Positions 7,920 through 15,335 of a stretch of 37,984 nt of DNA are shown piece after piece. The DNA is taken from positions 1 to 37,984 of the forward strand of contig CAKZSH010000118.1 in NCBI GenBank assembly GCA_937918905.1. Direction: 5' to 3'. How positions within the stretch are numbered: position 1 is the stretch's first letter; every line of letters begins with the position of its first letter. The position numbers and the translations under genes were made by a program. The stretch is from an uncultured Saprospiraceae bacterium. GTDB lineage: Bacteria; Bacteroidota; Bacteroidia; Chitinophagales; Saprospiraceae. Under the pieces are notes generated by a model, which was not told where the DNA came from, did no database searches, and worked only from the letters and a program-made list of their open reading frames with translations.

Positions 7920-8972
7920 GTGAAGCGATTCGAAAATTTTATGAGGTGGATGAATGTGTTGGTGATATTTGCAACTTTCTTTGCATACCTTGCCCCTTTT
8001 GCTAATCCCGCTCGTTTCTGGCCTTTTTCTTTTTTCGGATTAATTTATCCTTGGCTTTTACTCACTAATATTTTATTTGTTCTTTATTGGAGTATTTTGA
8101 AAAAAAAATATCTTGTCCTTTCATTGGGCTGTATTTTGATGGGATGGGGACATGTGAAAAGTTTTGTGGGATTTAACTCTTTTGACAAAGTAAAAACGGA
8201 AAAAGTGATTACGGTGGGGAGTTATAATATTCATAATTTAGGTTCGCTTCGCATTGGTTTAAAAACTAAAAAAGAAAAAGAAAAAAAAGCAAATGAATTT
8301 GTTCAATTTTTAAAAAGAGAACATGAAATTCAAATTCTTTGTACTCAAGAAACCAATAAATATAATATCCAGTTCATTAAACAAAAATTTAATTTCCCTT
8401 ACATCCATAAGAAGAGTGGTAAGAGTCCCGTAATTTTTTCAAAATACCCCATCTTCAATTCTGGAATTATCGACTTCGCTAAAAACTCAAACTCATGCTT
8501 ATGGGCTGACATAAAAATCAATAACCAAAATATAAGAGTTTATAGTATTCACTTTCAATCGAATCAAGTATCTACTATGGCAGATAAAGTTATTGAAGAT
8601 GCAGATCTTAGTAAAAAAGAAACATTCAAAGACATTAAAGGTATGATGGGAAGATTTAAATTATATGTTAAGCTGAGAGCACATCAAGCTCAATTGGTAG
8701 CCAATCATCTTGCAACTTGTCCACATCCAGTCATCATCTGTGGAGATTTTAACGATACCCCACAATCATACACCTACAATCTTTTAACTCAAAAATTAAA
8801 AGATACGTTTAAAGAAAAAGGAAGAGGATTTGGTACTACTTATGCAGGTAAGATTCCAGCATTAAGAATTGACTATATTCTTTTAGATAAAAAAATAAAA
8901 GTACATAGTCATGAAATATTAAAAGGAAATTTTTCTGACCATTATCCTGTTATCTGTAAAATATCAATTTAG
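7920..8972 (+). CDS. Membrane-anchored endonuclease/exonuclease/phosphatase (EEP) family protein
   Basis: The protein has 350 residues if it starts at the GTG at 7920; an in-frame ATG at 7941 is an alternative. Three hydrophobic segments fill about residues 12-82, followed by an EEP domain on one side of the membrane. The metal and catalytic motifs are all visible: SYNIHN near 100, the metal-binding Glu in CTQE, YSIHFQ, GDFND near 275, RIDYILL and the final SDHYPV. The fold covers DNases, phosphodiesterases and lipid or sphingomyelin phosphatases; the membrane anchor resembles Bacteroidota EEP proteins of unknown substrate. It starts 41 bases after the rhomboid gene and no terminator lies between, so co-transcription is plausible. 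Confidence 0.85.
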   Translation: MKRFENFMRWMNVLVIFATFFAYLAPFANPARFWPFSFFGLIYPWLLLTNILFVLYWSILKKKYLVLSLGCILMGWGHVKSFVGFNSFDKVKTEKVITVGSYNIHNLGSLRIGLKTKKEKEKKANEFVQFLKREHEIQILCTQETNKYNIQFIKQKFNFPYIHKKSGKSPVIFSKYPIFNSGIIDFAKNSNSCLWADIKINNQNIRVYSIHFQSNQVSTMADKVIEDADLSKKETFKDIKGMMGRFKLYVKLRAHQAQLVANHLATCPHPVIICGDFNDTPQSYTYNLLTQKLKDTFKEKGRGFGTTYAGKIPALRIDYILLDKKIKVHSHEILKGNFSDHYPVICKISI

Positions 8973-8995
8973 CATTTTTTTTAATCCGAATTATG

Positions 8996-9003
8996 TAATT
9001 TTG
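8996..9003 (+). promoter_or_regulatory. Candidate -7 element directly before cysS
   Basis: TAATTTTG lies 4 bases before the cysS ATG and matches TAnnTTTG. No good TTG is present about 20 bases upstream. If used, the mRNA would be leaderless or nearly so. Confidence 0.35.
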
Positions 9004-9007
9004 TCGC

Positions 9008-10498
9008 ATGAAAAATGATCTTTATATCCAAAATAGTCTGACCAGACAAAAAGAACTTTTTAAACCCATTAATGAAGGTTTTATAGGAATGTATGTATGT
9101 GGACCTACCGTTTATAGTGATGTCCATATTGGAAATTGCCGAACCTTTGTAAGCTTTGATGTCATCTATCGTTATCTAAAATATATTGGTTACCAAGTTC
9201 GATATGTTCGAAATATTACTGACGTGGGGCACTTGACTGATGAGGGAGAAGATAAAATGTCAAAGGGTGCAAAGTTAGCCAAATTAGAGCCTATGGAAGT
9301 AGCCCAAAAGTACACCGTAGGATTCCATGATATGATGCGTATTTTTAACACCCTTCCTCCTGATATCGAACCTCGTGCTACAGGTCATATTATAGAACAA
9401 ATCGAGATGGTTCAACAAATCATCGATAACGGGTTGGGGTATGAGAGAAATGGTTCAGTCTATTTTGATACTATCAAGTTTGCCAAAGAACAAGATGTGT
9501 ATGGTAAACTTTCAGGTCGGAAAATTGACGATTTATTTACCGAAACTCGTGATTTAAAAAATCAAAGTGAAAAAAATCATCCTTCTGATTTTGCCATTTG
9601 GATGAAGGCTTCTGAAGATCATATTCTACGATGGAACTCTCCTTGGTCAGTTGGATTTCCAGGTTGGCATTTAGAGTGTTCAGCAATGAGTACTAAATAT
9701 TTAGGTAAACAATTTGATATTCATGGCGGTGGAAATGATTTAAAATTTCCACATCATGAAAATGAAGTTGCCCAAAACCATGGTGCATGTGGCTGCCATC
9801 CAGCCAACTACTGGATACATACTAATATGTTGGAAATGAATGGCCGTAAAATGGCTAAGAGCGATGGCAATACCATTACTCCTGCTCAGTTGTTTTCAGG
9901 AGACAGTCCTCATATTTCAAAGGCTTACAGCCCTATGATTGTGAAGTTTTTTATGCTCCAAGCTCATTATGGAAGTACACTTGACATTACCGACAAAGGA
10001 TTGCAAGATGCTGAAAAAGGATACCATAGATTAATGGAAGCAAATGCATTGTTACAAAAAATGGAAGCCTCCGACTCTGATATCACTTCTGAGTTAGATA
10101 CTGAAATCAATGCTACAATTGACAAAGCATTTCAACAAATGAGTGATGATTTCAATACACCAATGGCCTTGGCTAGATTATTTGAATTAGTTCCTAAAAT
10201 CAATGGTATAAGCGCAGGACATTTATCAATGGACGATGTCAATACAGATACCTTGGAAAAACTAAAGTCAACTTTTCATTCTTTCATTTATGACATCTTT
10301 GGACTGCTAGACGATGTAGTTGGAGGAGCAAATGGAAATGGTGTTACTGATGGTCTGATGGAATTAATTATCGACTTACGCCAAAATGCAAGAGTAAATA
10401 AAGATTGGGGTACTTCCGATAAAATCAGAGACACCTTGCAAGAATTGCAGATCCAATTGAAAGATGGAAAAGAGGGAACAACGTGGAGTAAAAATTAA
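9008..10498 (+). CDS. cysS: Cysteinyl-tRNA synthetase
   Basis: The 496-residue class I aminoacyl-tRNA synthetase charges tRNA-Cys with cysteine using ATP. MYVCGPTVY contains the first zinc ligand, Cys31. HIGN (residues 40-43) is the HIGH signature in the variant form common in Bacteroidota CysRS. GWHLECSAMS and FPHHENE supply the remaining zinc-site residues. RKMAKSDGN near residue 280 is the KMSKS loop. The DALR-like helical anticodon region follows from about 340 to the end. Length and motif order are normal, so it should be active. A strong intrinsic terminator follows 17 bases after the stop. Confidence 0.98.
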   Translation: MKNDLYIQNSLTRQKELFKPINEGFIGMYVCGPTVYSDVHIGNCRTFVSFDVIYRYLKYIGYQVRYVRNITDVGHLTDEGEDKMSKGAKLAKLEPMEVAQKYTVGFHDMMRIFNTLPPDIEPRATGHIIEQIEMVQQIIDNGLGYERNGSVYFDTIKFAKEQDVYGKLSGRKIDDLFTETRDLKNQSEKNHPSDFAIWMKASEDHILRWNSPWSVGFPGWHLECSAMSTKYLGKQFDIHGGGNDLKFPHHENEVAQNHGACGCHPANYWIHTNMLEMNGRKMAKSDGNTITPAQLFSGDSPHISKAYSPMIVKFFMLQAHYGSTLDITDKGLQDAEKGYHRLMEANALLQKMEASDSDITSELDTEINATIDKAFQQMSDDFNTPMALARLFELVPKINGISAGHLSMDDVNTDTLEKLKSTFHSFIYDIFGLLDDVVGGANGNGVTDGLMELIIDLRQNARVNKDWGTSDKIRDTLQELQIQLKDGKEGTTWSKN

Positions 10499-10514
10499 CA
10501 TTCTTAAACATAAG

Positions 10515-10552
10515 TAAAAAAGGAGGTGGCTTTGAAGTCACCTCTTTTTTTT
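10515..10552 (+). terminator. Intrinsic terminator of cysS
   Basis: A stem of about 16 base pairs (AAAAAGGAGGTGGCTT with AGTCACCTCTTTTTTT, including G-U pairs) has a 3-4 base loop and is followed by a run of T. The A-run on the left makes it potentially active from both strands. A weaker, imperfect hairpin at about 10567-10606 faces the minus-strand gene and could serve as its terminator. Confidence 0.88.
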
Positions 10553-10645
10553 AATACCAAAAATAGAAAAGGACTACTTCAAAAAAAATTGAGCAGCCCC
10601 TTTCAAGGTCAGAAGTAAAAGTTGGTTAAGTTACAATCTCAAAAA

Positions 10646-11044
10646 TTATTGAATCGAGATTTGTAATCTTTTGGGAATGAAAATTTTAAATGTTTGATCT
10701 GTTTTTTGTTTTTGTCCCCTTCGGAAAATAGTGTTATTATTTTTTTTTGTTCGTAGCAGTATTGTCTTTTCATCCTTCTCCCAAGTGCAATTGAGTTTAT
10801 AATTCCCTTTACCAATCATATAATCCAATCCATACTCAGATGAATTCGATGTAGAATCATGAATTGTCATTTCAATATACAATTCATCTTTCTCCCAATA
10901 TAATACTTCAACAGCCCCATCTAATTGTGTAATTAAGGATGTTGTAAAAGGTTCAACAGAAAAGGTTTGGGTTACAGTCCTAATGGTTTGGGAAGGAGGG
11001 GAAAAAAGGGAGGAAACAATGATTATTAAACTAAATATTCTCAT
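10646..11044 (-). CDS. Small secreted protein of unknown function
   Basis: With the ATG at 11044 the product is 132 residues and starts with a signal-peptide-like stretch (MRIFSLIIIVSSLFSPPSQ). A longer frame from a TTG at 11068 is rejected because the -7 promoter element covers that codon. The mature part is beta-rich with alternating hydrophobic residues, for example FTTSLITQLDGAVEVLYWEKDELYIEM, and ends in FKIFIPKRLQISIQ. That pattern recalls the first turns of DUF4097/GIN-type beta-helical adhesin heads, but it is much shorter than a full domain and may be a truncated member. No catalytic motif is visible. It is transcribed alone from a good promoter. Function unknown. Confidence 0.65.
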   Translation of the reverse strand: MRIFSLIIIVSSLFSPPSQTIRTVTQTFSVEPFTTSLITQLDGAVEVLYWEKDELYIEMTIHDSTSNSSEYGLDYMIGKGNYKLNCTWEKDEKTILLRTKKNNNTIFRRGQKQKTDQTFKIFIPKRLQISIQ

Positions 11045-11065
11045 GTTTCTTCGTGTTTGATGATT

Positions 11066-11096
11066 CAAATATAAGTGAAATAAAATTCAGGCACAA
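11066..11096 (-). promoter_or_regulatory. Promoter of small secreted protein gene
   Basis: On the minus strand, TTG (11096-11094), 20 bases, then TATATTTG (11073-11066) is a full match to the Bacteroidota consensus. The -7 element lies 21 bases before the ATG at 11044, which fixes the gene start. Confidence 0.7.
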
Positions 11097-11343
11097 TCAA
11101 CAATTTTTAAAAAGAAATCATATGATTGAAGTTAGTGTGACGGGATTAATTAATGTATTTTTATTTCTTTTTTACATACAAAAAAAACAGCACACATAAT
11201 ATATTGATTATAAAACTGTTAAGTAAACTATTATTTTAAAATTCATTATCATTTTTAATATCAAATCTAATTTTAGTAACAGTTTTTGAAAGCATTTTAT
11301 AGAAAATATATTTTTCTACCTTTACTAAAAAAATTCGAATCAC

Positions 11344-12366
11344 ATGAGCTTGCATTGGAATGACACCCTAAATTTTATCTCAAAACTTGGCCCACGTCGC
11401 GTTTTTAATATGTCTAAAGTTCTATCATCTTATTATTTAACTAGATGGACAGGAAAGCCCATTCAATGGGGACTACCATTTACAATATCTATAGAACCCA
11501 CTACTGCATGTAATTTAAGATGTCCTGAATGTCCAAGTGGACTTCGATCCTTCTCCCGCCCTACAGGTAATCTAAAAGAAGACTTTTTTCGAAAAACCAT
11601 AAATGAGTTGCATCAAGAGTTAACCTATCTTATCTTTTATTTTCAAGGCGAACCTTATATTAATCCAAAATTTTTGGATATGGTTAAATATGCTCATGAT
11701 AAAGGTATTTATACTATTACATCTACTAATGGTCATTTCCTTAATGATGCAAACGCAAAGAAAACTATTGAATCAGGTTTGGATAGGATGATTATCTCAG
11801 TAGATGGTACCACTCAGGATGTTTATGAAAATTATCGTAAAGAGGGAAAACTCGAGAATGTTTTAAAAGGTGCGAGAAATATTGTTAAATGGAAAAAGAA
11901 GTTGAAATCTAAAACTCCACATATCATATTTCAATTTCTGGTAGTAAAACCAAATGAGCATCAAATACCTGAAGTTTATAAATTAGCTAAAGAGATTGGG
12001 ATTGATGAGGTGAAACTAAAAACAGCTCAGGTTTATGATTATGAAAATGGAAATCCACTCATTCCTACCATCGAAAAATATGCTCGTTATCATAAAAAAG
12101 AGGATGGAACCTATACTATTAAAAATGAATTATTAAATCATTGCTGGAAACTATGGCATAGCTGTGTCATTACTTGGGATGGACTGGTAGTTCCTTGTTG
12201 CTTTGATAAGGATGCTGAACATCGACTTGGCGATTTAAAAAATGCTTCTTTCCAAGAAATCTGGCAAAGTGATGCTTATCAAAATTTTAGAAAAACTTTA
12301 CTCCAAGGACGAGATCAGATAGATATATGCACTAATTGTACAGAAGGATGTAAGGTTTGGGCATGA
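11344..12366 (+). CDS. Radical SAM / SPASM domain protein
   Basis: The 340-residue protein has the CxxxCxxC radical SAM motif as CNLRCPEC (Cys56, Cys60, Cys63), which binds the [4Fe-4S] cluster that cleaves S-adenosylmethionine. YFQGEPYI and TSTNGHFL correspond to the GGEP-like and later strand motifs of the barrel. A cysteine-rich SPASM-type C-terminus follows: PCCFDKD near residue 283, then CTNCTEGC close to the end, expected to hold an auxiliary cluster. SPASM proteins modify peptides or act as dehydrogenases or maturases, but no precursor peptide gene or partner is visible nearby. The gene is monocistronic in appearance, preceded by a 299-base AT-rich stretch. The reaction cannot be assigned. 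Confidence 0.88.
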   Translation: MSLHWNDTLNFISKLGPRRVFNMSKVLSSYYLTRWTGKPIQWGLPFTISIEPTTACNLRCPECPSGLRSFSRPTGNLKEDFFRKTINELHQELTYLIFYFQGEPYINPKFLDMVKYAHDKGIYTITSTNGHFLNDANAKKTIESGLDRMIISVDGTTQDVYENYRKEGKLENVLKGARNIVKWKKKLKSKTPHIIFQFLVVKPNEHQIPEVYKLAKEIGIDEVKLKTAQVYDYENGNPLIPTIEKYARYHKKEDGTYTIKNELLNHCWKLWHSCVITWDGLVVPCCFDKDAEHRLGDLKNASFQEIWQSDAYQNFRKTLLQGRDQIDICTNCTEGCKVWA

Positions 12367-12454
12367 TTTCTCAAAAAATAATCTTTTTTTTTGTACAAAT
12401 TTTAAAATTATATCATACATTCCATACTGTAAATCAATATTTTATACAATTTTA

Positions 12455-12487
12455 TTTGTATAAATTAAATTTATTTTCATACCTTTG
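12455..12487 (+). promoter_or_regulatory. Promoter-like site P1 upstream of possible RNA / TPR gene
   Basis: TTTG at 12455-12458, a 21-base spacer, then TACCTTTG at 12480-12487. If real it would produce a leader of about 370 bases before the TPR start codon, or an independent small RNA. Confidence 0.5.
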
Positions 12488-12517
12488 GAAAAAAGCCTGC
12501 AAACATGCAAAGAAAAA

Positions 12518-12548
12518 TTGATAAAACCAAAAAAAAATCATAACTTTG
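12518..12548 (+). promoter_or_regulatory. Promoter-like site P2 upstream of possible RNA / TPR gene
   Basis: TTG at 12518-12520, a 20-base spacer, then TAACTTTG at 12541-12548, a full match to TTG-N20-TAnnTTTG. Predicted start near 12555, about 105 bases before the structured segment. Confidence 0.5.
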
Positions 12549-12660
12549 TATTCACTTTTAGAATAAGAAAACTTTTTATTTTTCCCATCGACACTCTACC
12601 TATTTAATAGGATACATTCATACATTTTCGAGAAGATTTTAATTACTGATACATACGTGA

Positions 12661-12784
12661 GAAACTGCGTGTAGCATAGCTCTTTTTCGACTTATGCACG
12701 AAAGTTAGTTCTGAGAATGATAATTAATAACGAATCTATTTTTACAATTGAACTAACAAATTTTGAGGAACTACACCCAGTTGG
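12661..12784 (+). ncRNA. Possible structured RNA or structured 5-prime leader
   Basis: A closing stem pairs AACTGCGTGTAG (12663-12674) with CTACACCCAGTT (12771-12782), 11 of 12 pairs over a 96-base span. Inside are a hairpin GCATA/TATGC (12674-12678 with 12693-12697) and a stem GTTAGTTC/GAACTAAC (12704-12711 with 12750-12757). CGTG (12668-12671) can instead pair with CACG (12697-12700), which would break the closing stem, so two folds compete. The local GC is higher than in the flanking DNA. It matches no riboswitch or RNA I recognise: a CTGAGA at 12711 recalls the TPP riboswitch, but the rest of that motif is absent. It ends 80 bases before the TPR start, so it is either a leader element or a separate RNA. 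Confidence 0.4.
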
Positions 12785-12863
12785 CTTTTGTTGTTATTCA
12801 CATAACAATGAAAACCCAATTTCTCGAAACACAATTAGTTAATTCCTCAAACAGGACAGCAAG

Positions 12864-13877
12864 ATGACTTACAAGACAATTTTCAAAGGACGGCTCGAGT
12901 TTGGCAATGCCAGAAGCTACGAGACCGTATTCAAAATGTACCAGCACCGTGTAGAAAACTACTACAAATCGGATATTCTGCTGGATGAAGAAATTTTTGA
13001 TGAAGAGACGGCCTCTCTCATCGTTCCCCGATTCATTACTCAAGGTTCAGAGAAAAGTTGGAAAAACACCATCAGTATGTTGGAATATGTTGCTCAATTT
13101 GCCATTGCTGGTAATATGACTGCATGGATGACTGAAAATGGAAAAATTCTCAAGCATGGAATTGTAGAACCCAAAAGTGATCGATCTGCAGTTCAGGCTT
13201 ATTTAAAAGGTCGTGAACTTATAGAAAAGAAAGGGAAAGAAGATGAGGCTATCAAATCATTAACTAAAGCAATTGAAAAATATGATCGCCATGCTCAAGC
13301 TTATGAGCGTCGAGGTTATATCAATTATCAATTGAAAAATTATGATGATGCGATTTACGACTTTACTAAAAGTATCGATTTTTCGCCAAGCAATCCAGAG
13401 CCATACTTAGGAAGAGGTATTGTGCATAAATTAAATAAAAATTATGATGATGCGATTCATGATTTTGATTTATCCATAAAAACTTCAATTCCTCTACAAC
13501 CCATTTATTGGCATGCTCGCAGATTCAAAGCTGCTTGTCATTTGGCTCAAAAAGACTTCGCAGGTTCTTTACCTGATTTAAAGTTCTTTTGTAATCGTGT
13601 TTTCAAGAACAATGATCCAAATGCTCATTATAAAAGAGCAATGTGGTTTGATTATGGAAAAGCTTTACTTGAAGTAAAACAATATGAAGAAGCCTTCAAT
13701 GCTTTTGACCAAGTACTCCAATTAGAAGAAGGTAAAGATAAAATCAAAGAGGCGGACAAATATCTTTATAGAGGTATTGCTAGAGAAAAAGCGGGTAAGA
13801 ATGGATTTTTAAAAGATTGGAGAAAAGCAGAAGAATTAGGTTCTAAAAAAGCACCTGCATTATTGAAAAGAAAATAA
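12864..13877 (+). CDS. TPR-repeat protein with uncharacterised N-terminal domain
   Basis: The 337-residue protein has no signal peptide. Residues 1-110 form a region I do not recognise. From about residue 112 to 260 there are TPR units, with the clearest repeats at AYERRGYINYQLKNYDDAIY and PYLGRGIVHKLNKNYDDAIH. A further helical pair near 270-330 includes YGKALLEVKQYEEAFNAFDQ. TPRs form scaffolds for protein-protein contacts, so a cytosolic adaptor is likely; no enzymatic residues stand out. The first 60 codons use more G- and C-ending codons than the rest of the gene. It may be expressed through the long structured leader upstream. It converges on the O-antigen ligase gene, sharing a hairpin terminator. 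Confidence 0.75.
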   Translation: MTYKTIFKGRLEFGNARSYETVFKMYQHRVENYYKSDILLDEEIFDEETASLIVPRFITQGSEKSWKNTISMLEYVAQFAIAGNMTAWMTENGKILKHGIVEPKSDRSAVQAYLKGRELIEKKGKEDEAIKSLTKAIEKYDRHAQAYERRGYINYQLKNYDDAIYDFTKSIDFSPSNPEPYLGRGIVHKLNKNYDDAIHDFDLSIKTSIPLQPIYWHARRFKAACHLAQKDFAGSLPDLKFFCNRVFKNNDPNAHYKRAMWFDYGKALLEVKQYEEAFNAFDQVLQLEEGKDKIKEADKYLYRGIAREKAGKNGFLKDWRKAEELGSKKAPALLKRK

Positions 13878-13897
13878 CTCAGGTTGATAAAAATATT

Positions 13898-15253
13898 TTA
13901 CTGGAGCGATACTTTTTTAAAGTGTCGCTCTTTTTTTATGGATTTTACTATTTTTGAATTTAAAATTTGCATCATAAACAGGCTTTGAAAAAAACCAAAA
14001 AACAAAGTTCCTCTTTGAGTTTGTAAAATACTTTCAGTCAAAAAAGATAAACTAATCAAAGCTAAAAAAAGTAAATACAAATAATCGTTCTTTTGAAATG
14101 CCATCCAAAAAGGAATCGACAAATAAAATAATAACAATATCCCTCCAACTATTCCAAGGGTAACTGTATTTTGTAAATATTGATTATGAGGATTATAATT
14201 TTCTCGTAACTCTCGTTCGTAATTATTTTTTTTATAAACTTTTACCAACTCATCTTGCGCATCTCCTGTACCTGTACCTATGATTAAATTCTTTTGAATC
14301 ACCGTCCATGCTGCACTCCAAAGGTTGATACGAGGATCACTTACTCCTTGTTTTTTACTTTGTTGCTCTATTCTTTGAATAGTCGCATTCGTTCTTATTT
14401 TTAACCCAGGTAAAGTTTTTAGGGATATTCCTAACATTATTATTGCAAAAAAACTTACCCCAATTCCTTTCAACAGTTTTCCATTCCAATACATCCAAAT
14501 CAAAAATGAAACACCTAAAATCAAAGCAGTTACTAAAATAGTCATTCGTGAAGAAAGCAGTAAAATGAAAATAAAAAACCACCCGATCAGAATACTTGAT
14601 CCCAGTTTATTTTTTAATACGATTGCTTTATAGTTTTTTACCAAAAAAAATAAAACAATAAAAAGTGCAAAACTAATATACATTGAAAAGTAGGTTGGAT
14701 GAAATCCTAAAAAGCTACCTAACTTTTTGTAGTGCATCCAGTTCTCCCCAGTTTCAAAGTATTTAATAATTGTAGCTCCCATGCAATAAAGACTAGCTAT
14801 GAGGCATCCAATTGTATAGCTAATTAAAACAGGAAAAATAGAATCGTAATTAAAAGTTTGATTCTTTTCCGCAAGGTCTAAGGTTCTTCCTGAATTTACA
14901 GGATGGGAACGCAGAGGAAAAGAAAAAAGCATCAAAGGAAAGATAAGCAATGGCAATTTTGTTTCTAAACGTTGCATCCCTTCCACCCAATTAGAAGTGT
15001 AAATCATCCCCACCCAATACAATAAATAAAACCCAATAAATAATAATGGGATGGGTTTTAATAGCAATTTAAAATTACGATAAAGTGTACCACTCAATAA
15101 CCAATTGAGTCCACATAAAATAATACAAAGAATAGCTAAACGAGGAAGAAGTGGTAATAAAAAAGAAAACAGCATGAGCAAACGCTGATGGAATGTCTCA
15201 TGCTGTTTTGTAGATAAAATCATTTTATTTTTTGGTTCTTTGACAAATCCCAT
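13898..15253 (-). CDS. O-antigen ligase / Wzy-type polymerase family membrane protein
   Basis: The 451-residue protein has about ten to twelve hydrophobic helices. Between about residues 285 and 365 lies the large polar loop typical of the Wzy_C family, containing IGTGTGDAQDEL followed by NPHNQYLQ; the PHN(x)L-type motif carries the conserved His. Such proteins transfer or polymerise lipid-linked glycans on the outer face of the inner membrane (WaaL or Wzy activities). No glycan cluster surrounds it, so ligase and polymerase cannot be told apart. It follows infB in the same direction with an 82-base gap. An internal Met at residue 11 is an alternative start. Its last codons contain a terminator hairpin. 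Confidence 0.85.
   Translation of the reverse strand: MGFVKEPKNKMILSTKQHETFHQRLLMLFSFLLPLLPRLAILCIILCGLNWLLSGTLYRNFKLLLKPIPLLFIGFYLLYWVGMIYTSNWVEGMQRLETKLPLLIFPLMLFSFPLRSHPVNSGRTLDLAEKNQTFNYDSIFPVLISYTIGCLIASLYCMGATIIKYFETGENWMHYKKLGSFLGFHPTYFSMYISFALFIVLFFLVKNYKAIVLKNKLGSSILIGWFFIFILLLSSRMTILVTALILGVSFLIWMYWNGKLLKGIGVSFFAIIMLGISLKTLPGLKIRTNATIQRIEQQSKKQGVSDPRINLWSAAWTVIQKNLIIGTGTGDAQDELVKVYKKNNYERELRENYNPHNQYLQNTVTLGIVGGILLLFYLSIPFWMAFQKNDYLYLLFLALISLSFLTESILQTQRGTLFFGFFQSLFMMQILNSKIVKSIKKERHFKKVSLQ
13903..13930. terminator. Bidirectional terminator overlapping the ligase gene 3-prime end
   Basis: GGAGCGATACTTT and AAAGTGTCGCTC form a stem of about 12 pairs with one mismatch, followed by seven T on the plus strand. 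It lies 25 bases after the TPR gene stop and falls inside the last codons of the minus-strand ligase gene (stop at 13898-13900). It should therefore act mainly on the TPR gene transcript. Confidence 0.85.
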
Positions 15254-15335
15254 GCTTTAAGTTTTAGGAAAAGACAAACCACGGGACATGTCAAAAAACG
15301 TATTTTTTTTAGCGAAAATTTAATTTCCGAATTGA

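Larger units (their letters stand above)
12367..12660. other. AT-rich non-coding stretch with two promoter-like sites
   Basis: No credible ORF is present. The stretch is very AT-rich and carries two sites matching the phylum promoter pattern, annotated separately, both pointing towards the possible structured RNA and the TPR gene. No clear terminator for the radical SAM gene was seen. Confidence 0.5.

Noticed and set aside
11045-11068. TTG start of the small secreted protein
   Set aside because: The -7 element overlaps the TTG, and the later ATG gives a normal signal peptide.
12711-12716. CTGAGA as part of a TPP riboswitch
   Set aside because: The other conserved thiamine-box segments are absent and the downstream gene is not thiamine-related.
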